From the NCBI GenBank assembly GCA_028015205.1, contig CM051516.1, forward strand, positions 29,960,230-30,024,229: a DNA stretch of 64,000 bases. Direction: 5' to 3'. The position numbers and the translations under genes were made by a program. Under the pieces are notes generated by a model. It did no database searches. It saw only the letters and a program-made list of their open reading frames with translations, and was not told where the DNA came from. Position 1 is the stretch's first letter. Each line of letters begins with the position of its first letter. Source of the DNA: Mytilisepta virgata. Lineage: Eukaryota > Mollusca > Bivalvia > Mytilida > Mytilidae. Below are positions 12,601-27,600 of the stretch, piece by piece.

Positions 12601-15600
12601 TGGGACCCACGAAAACCACGAAAATTGGTATACAACGAATAATAATGAATCCACATTAATAGGCAACTTACAATAAGTAAACAACTTTTTCATGTGATTG
12701 AAGAACTCCTGGTTATATGAACAAGAATTACTAGTCAATTTCCCCTATCTACTATTCTAGTCCAAATGCTGTGGCTTGCTGTGGGGTGCCATGTTTTTCC
12801 TGATATACATAATCTGACATCAATTGTGTGCATTAAATAATGATCGTTTCAGTTGAGAAGCTTCTCTTTAACACCAATAGACCAATTTTGGAAGCAACTA
12901 CGACTGATTTTCCGGTTTGCAGCAATCTGTAGGTTTATATAATAAATCAGTAGTGCATATTTTCAGTTGAAAATCTGTGGAAAATACAGACAATCCGTAC
13001 AAGTAAACAGCTCTGCAAAATGCATGAATTACCAATTATATATCTAAAACTAAAAGTACTAAGGCAAAAATGGTAATAATTATGCCACAGTAATTTTTTA
13101 TATGCTAAATCAGATACCCAGACAGTACATGTACAACATACCATTTTTATCAAGTTTATGAGATATATCTTCTAGGTACATTCTGCTTGTTTGAATCATT
13201 CTCTCCAATGCTGCAATCCTATCTGTCATCCTCTTCATTGTTTTCTTCTGAAACTTCATATCATCCTGTACTGTCTGGAGTCTGCATTTTGAAAAGAAGT
13301 CATTTGCAAAATTAAAGCTAGGAAATAATTACATTTAATGTAATGTCTAAAAATAATGGCAATGTACAGTATGTACACCAGAGGACTCATAAATTTCTAG
13401 GAGAAAAAAATTATAAAAAGTTCAAATTTCAATTAAATTAAAATTTGTATTTTAATTTGTATTCACAGATAACTGAGGGATGATGTCTCATTAACCAAAA
13501 TCTTATACCTTTAAAAATAGATTAAATTTAATCCTAATCCACTTTTTGTTTTTTTAGAATAGGATCTTACACAACTTCAAACTTAAGACTGGAAAATCTT
13601 CAAGGAATTTTTAAATTTCATGTCTTTCCTGAGTGGAGCACAGCGAATGATGGGAAAGACGTTGAATTTTAAAAAGAGAGTTGAAAATTTTCCAGTTCTT
13701 CATTTTTGAATGAGTAAAAGTAGCTATTTCTTATGAAAATACTTAATTTTTAGGTTTTCTGTACCTAGGTAAATTCATTGAGCACAGATGACGAAGTTAA
13801 ATAAAAAGGTATGACAAAAGAATTCCAATTGGCCGTCACAACAGTGGGAGATGTGCAACAATCTTCCATGGTTCATCTCCTATTAAAAACAGCCATTTAC
13901 AGAAGAATACATTTTCTTATGAAGTGCAGCAAATTTAAAGACCAGAGAAAAATGTTATATGAGATTGCATCATCTAAAGTTAAAGATTTTTACAGTTTAT
14001 TTGATTGGCAGAAAGTTTTTTGGATTCTAAACTGTTGATGAACAAATTATGAGGATCAAGAAATTTTATACTCTGTTGCCAGGTTTTTACATGATAATAT
14101 GCCCTAGTTTCCATACCATCATATCAGTATTATATTTATTTTGAAAAATACCTGTGTCATATATGCTACATGTGGTTTAATTATTGTGAACTCTATCAAT
14201 GAAAACTCTCTCCCTCCTTTTTGTCTTGTATGTTGTATCCTTTATACTTATTGCCCTTTTGGGCCGTTTGATTGGAACTAAAAATGTTATAGTTATAGTT
14301 ATAATAATCTAATTTGTCTCTGAGAAAATCTTCTTTGGATATGGGTTCCAATCTGTGGAATAAGTTCATTTTTAAACATTCAGTAATTGAGCTTATTTGT
14401 AACATTTTTGTTTTCTAACTGTAATACATCTGTGGTCTCTTTCACTTATTTCCACAATCCACACTTACAGCTGAGCTTGAACTTTAGGTAAGGCTTCAAC
14501 CTCATTCTGTTCCTCCTGAATGGCCACATACTCGTGTGAACAATTTTTCCAGTAATTATAATCCTCAGATCTTTTTAATTTCTGTATCTTGTGTACCATT
14601 TCATCTTTCTATCAATAAAATTTGAATAGGTAAAATTTACACTGAAATGATAATGTTCATGATCTTCAAAGATTTTAGGTGAAACCTTTGTAGCTAGTGT
14701 CTCATTTCCGTTTTTCTAAGGTTAAAATAAAACACTAAATATCGGTTGTCTGATGGTTTCTGAAATAATAATTTTCAAACCTAAAGTTGTCTCCTGTTGA
14801 TGAACAAATTTGACTGCAACTAATGTCTTCAATATGTAGATAACAATTTTCACACTAGCTGTATTCCTATATTAAACCATAATGACAAAGTTTTTTTTAA
14901 AGTAATTTACTGATAAAATTACAAAATTTAACACTAAGCCTTTAAAAATCCTAAAAATTTCTGTTTGAGCTGGAGTAATTGAACAATACACATTTTTCAC
15001 TAACAATATGAAAGTTCTTTCTCAATTTTTCTGTTTTGAGCTTCATGATAAGCATGTTTTATGTATGATGGTAAGTATACATTTTATTTATTCATTTATT
15101 GATTATTTTTTTTATGTGTGTGTTTTTTATCTTTTTTGTTTGTTAGGAGAGGGGAGGGGGGGGGTCACATAAAACAAACCCCAGCCTTTTTTATCACAAA
15201 GTTCACATATGTATAAACCAGGTAACATCTTTAGTAAAATATCTAATTAAAATTCCTCAAATTATTTAATTATTTAGCACTCTTTGCCAATTTCTGAAAT
15301 ATGTCCACGATGAAAAAATCATAACACTTTGCCATTTTGTATTGGTGAGATGTATGATATCAATTTTCATTTCAAGCTTTAGCATTAGCACACTGAACAT
15401 TAAATGTCTGTACTTTGTTCAAGCTTAAGCATTAGCACACTGAAAATTAAATGTCTGTACTTTGTTCAAGCTTTAGCATTAGCACACTGAACATTAAAAT
15501 GCCTGTACTTTGTTCAAGCTTTAGCATTAGCACACTGAACATTAAATGTCTGTACTTTGTTCAAGCTTTAGCATTAGCACACTGAACATTAAATGTCTGT

Positions 15601-18600
15601 ACTTTGTTCAAGCTTTAGCATTAGCACACTGAACATTAAATGTCTGTACTTTGTTCAAGCTTTAGCATTAGCACACTGAACATTAAATGTCTGTACTTTG
15701 TTCAAGCTTTAGCATTAGCACACTGAATATTAAATGTCTGTACTTTGTTCAAGCTTTAGCATTAGCACACTGAACATTAAGATGCCTGTACTTTGTTCAA
15801 GCTTTAGCATTAGCACACTGAACATTAAATTCTGTACTTTGTTTAAGCTTTAGCATTAGCACACTGAACATTAAATGTCTGTACTTTGTTCAAGCTTTAG
15901 CATTAGCACACTGAACATTAAATGTCTGTACTTTGTTCAAGCTTTAGCATTAGCACACTGAATATTAAATGTCTGTACTTTGTTCAAGCTTTAGCATTAG
16001 CACTGTGTAAATCTACATACTTTATCTATAAAATTGTTTTTATATAGTATCCAATAATGTCCCAGTATACAAGGATAGAAGGAATGTGATGGATAAGGGG
16101 CATTCTAGAATGAAGCCAAAGGACTTCCAGGGTTGAGGGTCATCTACAGCCCTTATGAATAAAATATTCACACTCAACCTGAGAAGCCTGGCAGCTTCCG
16201 TAATTATAATTATACCTTCCGTTTGGTACAAGTACACAAACTTTCACATCTATGTTTACATCCCGTCAAGTTCCTCTGGATATATTGTAATAACATGATA
16301 AAGTAGCTGATGACTGTCAATGGTGGAGGAAAACAAAGTTTTTCATCAAAATCCATAATCAACATGTATCGTTGGAATTTCCATATGACTGTTGCCTCTT
16401 TATCAACCTTGCCAATTGTTAATCTGCAATATGAAAGGCATGATTTAGGCGTAACTAGAATACTGAAAATGTCAGAAAGGGCCCCGCCGGCTTGTGTGAT
16501 TGAACTCATGGGAATCAAAAACGCTTCAAAATCTATATATTCCCCAAACAGTGTTTTCCGATTTTCCTAAAAATCAAAAGGGACCTTCCTCTGATCATGT
16601 CCAACACTGTGCATAAAATTTATGAAAATCTGTGAAGACAATCTGAATTTATCATACGACAAAGTGTTAATTCTCAAAATATGCATTTTTTCATATAAAA
16701 ACTAAGTTTTTCCCAAAAAGTGTTGTCCGATTTTCCTCAAAACCGAAACAGACCTTCCTTTGGTCAAGTCCAATATTGTGAATAAAAATCATAAAAATGC
16801 ATGAAGACAATCTGAAGATATCGTATGTCAAAGGAAATGCTGACGGACAGACGGACAGACTGATTACTATAGAGTGGCCGCCATTTCATGGCGGGGCCCT
16901 AATTATAATAGTCTCTATAATATAATAAACAGTACACATCATTTAGATTAAATCCAAGTTATATCTTATATTTTTAGGATATATAATAATTACTACTGTC
17001 CAACTGATTTTTTTTGGTGATGTCATATTTTATGCAAATATTAATGAATGAAACACACAAAACAAAAAATCTGCCCTTGTATATATATTGAAAAACGATA
17101 TAATTAATCAAATAAAAAAACTTAAAATTACACTTCAATAGTTCTTGTTAATAATTGTGCTTTTTAAAAGATATTCCTGTAAATGAGTCTCAAGTTTATG
17201 AAGAACACAAAATCCATTAATTTTAATGTTCCCGTTAACAATATTCACCAGAATAATTCATTGGTTTATAAATACTTACGAAAACAATGCAAACAACAAT
17301 GTAACCAGGACCAATTTACAGATCAGTAAATACTGTATGGTGACAACATATCCACCAAAACTAGACAGTGGACATGTCTGGATAGCAGCCATACCTGGAT
17401 CTGAAAATTTCCAATTTTGTTTTTTAATTATTAATGATTTGGATATACATGTATACTTAAACTAGAGGCTCAGAGGGCTGAACCTGTATCGCTCACCTGG
17501 CAGAAACAAGAATTGCCCATGGCAGCCATGTTTGTCACACGATCTGGACAAAATGAGAAAACTTTGTAAAAAACCTCCCACAGATGCTTCTTGTCAAGTA
17601 TCGTTTCATTTGGCCAAGCGGTTTCAGAGAGGAAGATTTCTTTATATCAGCCTATCAGAAACAAGAATTACCAATGGCAGCCATGCTTGTGGTCCAATCA
17701 GGATGAAAAAAAATCATTTCATAAAAGACTTTCCATAGATGCTTCCTGTCAAGTTTGGCCAAGTAGTTTAAGAATTTTTTTTTTTTTTTTTAAATCAACC
17801 AATGAGTATCAAGAATTGCCCATGGCAGCCATGTATGTTGCTGAATCGGGACGAAATGAGGAAACTTTGTAAAGAACCTCCCATAGATGATTGATGTAAA
17901 GTTTCATTCTATTTGGCCAAGTGACTTTAGAGGATTGTTTTATATCAGCCAATTAAAAAAAAAAGAACTGCCTATGGCGTCCATATTTGTAGTACAATTG
18001 GGACGAAATGAGGAAATTTTATAAAGGACCTCCCATTTATGCTTCTTGTCCATTTAGTCCAGTGATTTCAGTGGAGAAGATTTTTTTATATCAGCCAATC
18101 AGAAACAAGAACTGCCCATGGGGGCCATATTTGTAGTCTGATCAGGACAAAATGAGACTTTGTACAGAACCTCCCATAGATGACTGCTGTCAGGTTTCAT
18201 TCCATACTTTTAACTACACATTTAAAATGTATTCATTTTTCATGTTTCCAGAAAATATTCTATACATTACAGATACACATAAAACTTGAAACAGCTCTAA
18301 GCTAATCACCAGTTATATGAACTTACCTGGTTTATACATATGTGAACCAGTGAAATCAAAGGCATCTAAAAATAAAAGCATTATGAATCAGGCAATCTGA
18401 AAACTTTGATAGAAACATGTAAAATCAGGCAATCTGAAACTTTGATAGAAACATGTAAAATCAGGCAATCTGAAACTTTGATAGAAACATGTAAAATCGG
18501 GCAATCTGAAAACTTTGATATAAACATGTAAAATTAATCACTCCCTAGTTTAACATTAACACACAACATAAAATATTCCAGCAGTTTTATTGATTAAAAT

Positions 18601-21600
18601 ATTCCAGCAGTTTAAAAAGGTTAAACAAGTCTTACTATTTGTACAGTAACTATCTGTCATATTTTCATAATGTGGACTGCACTGAGGATCACCTGAAAAA
18701 GGAATATATAACAATATTTAAACCAATGTTTGGTCTCAATCAGCCTGTTAGTTTCAGGCAACAAAATTTTAAAATTTTAGGGGAATAATTTTTACATTTT
18801 AAGTTATAGCAGCCATAATGGGTCCATAGTAATAAGCAAAATTTAAAAAGAGGAGCACACAAAGACCATTCTAACAAAGTTTTGTCAAATTGTTCTAGTG
18901 ATCTAATTTACCTTTGATCCAGATAAGCCTGAAAAAAGTAAGGATCGTATCCCCAAAAATCAATTTCAGCTTTTTAAAAATCAAGGGGATAGAATTGAAT
19001 AGACTTGTATTTCAAAACTAAAACCAACACACCAAAAATGTTTAACAATGTTTTGATTCATACATACCATCTAAATCATGGATCTGAGTTAAAAACATGG
19101 CAAACAATGGTCTCGTTATAACTCGTTTTACCAGTTCTACTCCAAGTGGATAATTAGGATATAGAATAGCCTGTATTGTCACACCACCAGATACCATAAA
19201 AATCAGGAACATTCTAATGAAAGCCACAAAATCAACCTTGATCTACAAAACATTTGAAGTATATGACATATATCAAAGATACAATTGCATATTAAATTAT
19301 GTTTGTTTGTTTAGTTGGGGTTTTATGCCATTTTCAGCACATTTGGCTATATTGCGATTGCCAGTTTTTATTGGTGGAGGAAGCCGGAGCCACCAACCTT
19401 TGGTAGTAAAATTGGCAATCCTTGCCCATTAAGATTGGAGTCGAACACACAAATCCACATTTGATGTTAGCAAACTTAAAATAGGCAAGATTATCCTAAT
19501 TGCTAAGATGATTAAACTTTATTAATGTATTCCAATTTTGGCTACAATATGAAATCCCAATGAATTTGCTATATAATAAAAATGAACTGCAACTCTTTCA
19601 TTAAAGACACAATTCAAAAATTTTTCTTGTTCTTTCATAGTCTTTAATTCAAATCTGGCATATTAAGTAGACATCTGTATTATCTTTTAATATTTTATGG
19701 CATCAATTTGGGATTTGATTTACGAGTCAGTATATGGATATTTGAAAATATCAAATCAAAATCAATGCTGACAAATATCAAAATACAATGTTATCTCCAT
19801 TCTAATTCAAGTGTAAAGATCATAAGTGAAATAAGAAAGTTTGAAATCTGGAAGTGCTGTTTTCTCAAAGGATATCAATTGCAGAACTGATGGCTTGAAA
19901 TTTTTTAAGTCATCAAATGAAAACCAAGGTTACAACAAGTGTTGTATAAGGATGGAACTTTACACTACTTTCAGTGCACCAGGCAATATTGTTGAAACCA
20001 GTTTTTATTACTATAGGCAGCCAGAGTACCTCGTGAAGCCATTATCCTCCAGCGGGAAAACTGGCAATCATGGTCAGTTAAGGTCCCAAAAAAACATCAA
20101 TTATTAATTTGTTTTGCATTTCTAAGCCGGTAAAAATATGTTAAATCAAAAGAATTTTTTTATAAAATTTTAACCCTGAATCTTACCATTCTATTCATTT
20201 TGATCAGCATGGGTCCCAGTGTTGGACTTATAGGTAAATATGTATGTGGCAGTCTGTAGAAGAAAAATATTAATCCAGTACTCAAAATACATTTGGTGAC
20301 AAACACATCTGAATAACTGATCCAATGTGGAATGAGCCGTAAAAATAGGTATAGCACAAGAAATATGGTAATAAATGCAATTTCTGCACAGTTCCACACC
20401 ATTGAACGGTCCTTGTGTCGCTGAAATTAAACAAGATAAAAATATGAAGTACATGTTAACTTAAAATGCAAGAAAGTTAATTAGGAAATATAACAAAATA
20501 AGAGAGTTTAAGGTTTCATGCTTATAAAAATTTTGGAAAGTAGGCAGGCATTTTTTTTTTATATATTTTTACCTTTCCCTATAATATGTTATAAATCTTA
20601 AGTTCATCAAAATATTTTTCCCAGTAAAAAGTAATGTAAAACGATTTCATTTCTCAGTTTTGTATTATTAAGTGTAAATTTTATTGTAAGTCTGTCTTAT
20701 GTATAACATATGTACCTGGTGTCTAAGGTAAATCTGTCTTATGAGTTATGTTTGAATAACATACATACCTGGTGTTTAGGATAAGTCTGTCTTATGAGTT
20801 CTGTCTGTATAACATACATACCTGGTGTTTAAGGTAAATCTGTCTTATGAGTTCTGTTTGAATAACATACTAACATACATACCTGGTGTTTAGGGTAAGT
20901 CTGTCTTATGAGTTCTGTCTGTATAACATACATACTTGGTGTTTAAGGTAAGTCTGTCTTACGAGTTCTGTCTGTATAACATACATACCTGGTGTTTAAG
21001 GTAAGTCTGTGATACCAGTTCCATCTGTATAACATACATACCTTGGTGTTTAAGGTAAGTCTGTATTATGAGTTCTGTCTGTATAACATATATACCTGGT
21101 GTTTAAGGTAAGTCTGCCTTACGAGTTCTATCTGTATAACATACATACCTGGTGTTTAAGGTAAGTCTGTCTTACGAGTTCTGTCTGTATAACATACTTA
21201 CCTGGTGTTTAACGTAAGTCTGTCTTACGAGTTCTGTCTGTATAATACAAGTCCACAACCAAACTACTGTATCTAAGTACAGATTCCCACATGTCGGCCA
21301 TAACAAGGCAAAACAGAATAAACCAAGATATATGAAATAAAACATCTGAAAAAAACATCACCAAACTAATAACCACTGTATTATTTATTTACATTTAAAG
21401 CAGACTTCAGGCATATCCTTACAGCCAACATGATACAAAATTTGGACAGATAAAATGTACATTACGCAGAAATCATGCACTCTACACAGAAATGGAAAAT
21501 ACCCGGTGATTAAAAATAAGAGACATTGTAGTGTTGGAAAAGGCAATAATTAATTATGACTAAAGGATACAAAAGATAATGTTGATGTTGTTTTTTATCG

Positions 21601-24600
21601 CTTTTTAACAGACATTCAACTTTAATGATAAATGACTTAACAGTTTATGTGAGACGTATCGTTTCTACTCGCTTATAAGACAAATTTTTGGTACTAAATT
21701 TCAATTTTCTCAAAAGCCCGGGTCATCTTATAGGACAGGCCACTTGCCTAGAAGAAGAAATCTTCAAAAAGAAAAATTTCATGATACAAATATGATATCT
21801 GGATTTTGACAGCTTGATCTCATAATATAAAGTGTGAATACCTGGCCATAGCAAACCAGAGCATCATAAACTGTCAAGTGGGATGATATTTTACAATTTC
21901 TCAGCATTCAAAGTTATCATCCTAATTATTAAACCTTTTTAAGATCTTCCATTTTTTTTGTGAGATTAGTTATGACTCTTTGTAGGTGTGGGAAATAAAT
22001 ACAGAATATAATATACCTGTGTCATCCAAAACTTTGTGATTGGAGCTGACCAAAGAAGATGAACTTGTTTCCATATCGGTATTTTTAGCTCTTTCTTCTT
22101 TCCCTTAAATCCCCTTGGAAACCTTATTACTGATTTCTTCCTTCTCATCTATCAATGAAAATCAACAAATATCACATTTTAATATTAACAAAATACTAAC
22201 AAAAAATATCGAATTTGAAAAAAACAATATTTTCATAATTCAGAAAGTATGCTGGTAGAAATTCCTGTTGAATGCTGATAAAATCATGAAGATGAACCAA
22301 TCAATGGTCAAAATTTTTCTGGCAGTCACAAAACTGAATTTGTCTATTCTACTCCAAATTAATTGTGTATTGCATAGAGCTTTTACAAATAGTATTCAAT
22401 CTGTTTTGTCTCAATCTAATTAAAATTAGTTCTCCGCACTTGCTCCTTTTTTTCGTTTGGTTGTTTATATGTCACTCGTGGGAGATCTAACTACAGCTGC
22501 TTGAGGGTCATGTCTAGGTTCAAATTTGCTGTAGCCAATCAGCAATGAGGCTATGAAATCTTAGGGTATTGAACTGACATAGAAGTTATTGTAGCATCCA
22601 GAGTAATTCCGAATGTAAAATAGCAAATATGGCAGCATCCATGCAATTTTTATTTCATAATCTGAATCGTTAAAAGTTATTGTTTTTAAATCTACCAACG
22701 AATTCCAATGGCCTCACATGAATTATTAACACCGAGGAAAATATGTATGAGGACAAACAGATGTGTATTGTGTAGATTCTCGTTCATAAACATTGAAATT
22801 TTGGCAATGTGAGAGCCGAAAATAAAGAGCAAGTGCGGAGAACTAATTTTAATTAGATTGGTTTTGTCTTCTTAAAAATTTCCTAGATGGATACCATAAA
22901 GTTAATAAGAACACTTAAGTAAAGTGCATCATGTTTGCCAATAACAACTGCCGTGATCAGAAGAAGGTACAAATAAAATAGAGACATAGAAGTAAGGGAT
23001 GATGGCAGTAAACAATAATAACTATCTATATATATAAAACATTTCTATAAATGATCAACAAGAAACATACAGGAGATGATATTATGCTACTAGACAAGTA
23101 TGTGTAACCCTTTATTTGGCATGTAAATAGGCAAGTTGCAGGATAATATCTAAAGTCTAAGTGGAATCCATTAAATATACATATTGCACTATAAATCATA
23201 CTAAAAATCCACATGATATACAATATATAAACAATATAAAAATACAGTGGAAAACAAATTACTGAATACATGTACCAAAAGAGTACAACATCAACAAACA
23301 AAAACTAATACCTGTTTTCTAACATCCTCCTAAAAAAAGTTATCTGAAGATAAAACAAAGTTTTGAAATGGGCTAAATGCAAATTTTTGTTTTCTTCTTA
23401 AAGCATAAAACTTATAACATCGAGGATGCTTAAAAGAGAAGCTACAATCTTCATAGATATAGCCTCTTGATCTAGCAGTACTGGTAAATACATGTGTAAT
23501 TTTATATTCTGTCTGATCCAATAGATTTTATGTAGGCTTTTTTTTTCAATAATAAGTAATAGTAAGCTCTGTTGTGTTTATTTTCATGATCTGTGCACTT
23601 TTGTTTTTTGTAGACTCTGTCTGTCGTGTGGCGTTGAGTGATTGGTATGTCCATGTTAACCTTTCCTGTCGACTTTTTTTTTTTTTTTGTATTTTTCAAT
23701 AATATTGCAAATTTTATAGTTATATGGTATATTTAAGAAATAATTCATGGATGCCCATGGTTTGTTGGAGATTTTACCATGGGTGCGTCATCTTTCTGTC
23801 GAAATTTTACCATGAGCATAGCGAGGGGTAAAATTCACAGAATATGGCCATCCCGTGGTAAAATTGACCAAAAACCACAGGTGTCCATGAATTATTTTGA
23901 TTCTAATAAGGAATCAAAGCACTGCAAGCACTGTGGGGCAGTTTGTAACTATTGGCCATCGATATCAATATGTGATTCCATCATCAACTATATATACAAT
24001 ATCATGGCTCTACCTGTATTCATTGGAAATACTTGTGACCTTGCAAGTATGATTTCTTACAACTTTTGTAATATGCATGTTTAGATTTTGTGGCATGGTC
24101 ATGTTCACCATATTCTTTCTTATGTAACAGTGGTTTGATTCCGCCAGTATACTTTATCCGGCGGATGAAAACCCCTAGTGTTTTTTATCCACCAACAAAA
24201 TATCCCTAGGTTTTTTTCTCCGAATCCAGTGTAAAATATCCATCACACATCCTAACATTCTAAAGAGGTTTTTTTTTAAGGGGAACTATATAAAAAATGG
24301 GGCTTGGTATTTTTTGGGGGTATTTGAATATACTGAAACTTGCATAAATGATTTATGTGATAAATGGACAAAATAAACTAGTGTTTTTTATCCAGGAATG
24401 ATTACACTAGTGCTTTTGTACCCGGAATGATTACACTAGTGATTTGGAACCAGGAATGATTACACTAGTGATTTGTAACCAGGAATGATAACACTAGTGC
24501 TTTAGATCCAGACAATGATGAAGTGTTTAAGTACTCATTTTAAATAAGTGAGGGGGTGAGTTATTTTAGAAAAAATATCCTGACCCTGATTTTGGTAAAA

Positions 24601-27600
24601 AAAAAAATATTTCTGGTCTGCACTTGTATTGAAAAAAATAATCTGTCTCACATTTGACAATTTAAAAAAAAAAGAAATTTTCTACATAAAAATTTTCACA
24701 TGAACGTATAGTGAACATAAGAAAGACTGGTATTCTCTCCACCGCAACAACTCCTGATTTAATTGTTATGACTTTATCAGGTGAAATCAAAAATAAGGTA
24801 TTTCAAATATATTGAACAATGGAATATTCATAAATAGTGAATGCATATCAAAATTTTAATATTTTAACACTTAGATAATCAAAGCTTCTTAATACTTTAG
24901 TTTGTTTTAAACCCAATCAAACGTATAAATAACATCTTATTAAGAGAAATGAATCCGAACCTATTAAAGGGAGATAATGCTAATCCACACAAATCACATT
25001 TATAAAATACACAGCGACATGTAAATAACCTACCATAGTTCAAAATGCGACAGGAATATACTAGGTAATTTCATCCTATTTACAATAAAGTATCTATGTA
25101 TTAAAACAATAAATTTACTATTCAGTGGTGAGTTCAATTTAAATTATAATATGTTTCCCATGTGAATTTAAAGAAAAGATATTAAAAAATAAAATAAATT
25201 ACAAATTTTAATAACATACTGAACGCATTTTAAAATAAAAAAGGTTTACAGTTAGATAAATAATGCTCATTTATATTTTTATTTGTATTAAAGGTTTCAA
25301 CTTATTTTAAACATCTTATTCAGAAAAAATTTTATAAAGGGAGACTATTCAAATCAGCTAAAATCACAAAACATGTATTGTTTGTAACTAACAAAAGAGA
25401 GTCCTCACTCAGTCAAACATACACTAGAGAGATTTATCCTATGTACAAAAAGTAAAAAATATATAATTCATTAAAATATATATTGCGAGGTCAATGAAGT
25501 ATGAAAAGAAAGTAAACAACAAACCGGTGTAATGTAAACAAAACAACGAAATCAATATCGACGTTTTCACACTATTTACATCCAATATTCCCTAGTGAAA
25601 AACAGTTACCCGGAATAAATACACGGCGGAATGAAATTACGCTTACACTTACACATTTTTTCTTCGATTAGTGGTATCTGAAATTAGTGCCTAGTTTAAG
25701 AGCATTCAATGCATCACAATTTTTTTCATAATTCTCAAATCTTCAATAAGAAGAAAGCCAGTTTAATATGTACATGTATAATATCACTATACCAAACCCT
25801 TTCAGAGTAACTCTATGTTAAATTTATTGGATGTATATTTGGAATTAACATTGCCTTCAAACAAAATTTCTTTGAATATTGCATTTTCCTGTAATTTTCT
25901 CATTATGCTCATGACACAATACTACAAAAATGGGGTAATTGTAAATTAAAGTAGGTGAATTGTTATTATAATAAGACTATAACATCAATTAAACAAACTT
26001 AATACTAGAGTTACTGTGGTCTAGTGGGCCACAAATATCAACCGCGCCAACTGCTTTGTAAACCTGTCCACATAATCTGTCCTTAACGGACTATTGATAC
26101 CCCCGATCATGCATCTGTTGAGCCCTCTGCACTTTAGAAAGTAAAAGCTGTAAGAGGAGTAGATGAAACACCCTGCAAAGTTTCAGACCATTGATTTAAG
26201 CTGTAAGAGGAGTTGATTACACAAAATGGGTACTCTTCATATAGAATATTGTTGAAAAATGAGCAAGTTCAAAATGCAAAAATGATGATAGAAAATCTTA
26301 ATGACTTGCTGCAGGTATGTAGATCATTTTATCAACATGATAATTCATTTTGAGCTATGATTGTGCACATGATCAGGCCGCCCTCGTTTTGTCCACTTCC
26401 AAATTTCGGCACTTTTCCAAATATTTGTGAGACTTCACCAGTAAAACATGCCGAGTCAAAATCTATGGGCGTTTGCAAAGTCAAAAGTTCTACCATCAGT
26501 CGAAGTGCCGTGAGGATAAGTCAAAGTTCTTAAAAGGGGGGGGAGACATTTGCTGGAAAAAATGCTGGGAAAAAAACTTAAGTCCAAACTTGAAAAAAAT
26601 TTGGGCATAGTGGCCCCTAGAAAATACGCTTTTTAACACCCTTCCCATCACCCAGACCATAATAATAGAGGGAGTTAAGAGAGAAAGTGAAAGACAAGCT
26701 GGGACAAATTTCATTTATCCTAATGAAATCTTACTTGTCTTTGTGAGAAAGTGTTTTTATGTTGATAGTTGATAAAATGATCTACATACCTGCAGCAAGT
26801 CATTAATCTGGAAACATTTCCTTAATGCAAATTGTAAGGAGCGGAGCTGTACTAAATGGGAATTCATTTTGAGCTATGATTGTGCACATCATCAGCTGCC
26901 CTCGTTTTGTCCTCTTCCGATTTTCGGCACTTTTCCAAATACTTGTGAGACTTCACCAGTAAAATTTACCTCCGTGAGCACATGGAAATATTTGTGAGAC
27001 TTCACCGACTGACACATATGCGTAGTACATAATATAAAGGTTTCGCCTTTTGCTGAAGATTGAAGGAATTTCCAAAGATCAGTGTATTCACGTGTGGCTG
27101 GCATGTTTTTTACTGGCTTCATCATGCCGCCATTAAATGATGCCGAGTCAAAATCTGATGGGTGTTTGCTAAGACGAAAGTTCTACCATCAGTCAAAGCA
27201 CCGTGAGGATAAATCAAAGTTCATTCGAGCGTCCTTTAACTTTATGCCTGGGCATATCGACATGTCGCGAAAGGTTCCGGGCGAATTTTGCGTCTTTCTT
27301 TTTTTACCGTTTTACTTAGTTGACGTAGAAAAACGTTTAAGAGGGCGGAAGGCGTAATTTGGGGGTCTGAAAATCGTAGTGATAACGCTAAAATCGTAGC
27401 GGTAAACAGGTCCGAATAAGCTGTAACGGGAATCGATAACACAAAGCATGTACACGTAGTTCGGACAGACAGACGGACAGATGGACGGCACGACAGACAG
27501 ACAGACAGACAGACTGAAACCTATATACCCCCCCTAAACTTCGTTTTCGGGGGGTATAAAAATACCAAGCATGTTTTCTATAAACAATTTTTCCATGGAT

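Noticed and set aside
15376..16003. Regular spaced repeats as a CRISPR-like array
   Set aside because: Units are contiguous 47-bp minisatellite copies without unique spacers, in a eukaryotic intron.
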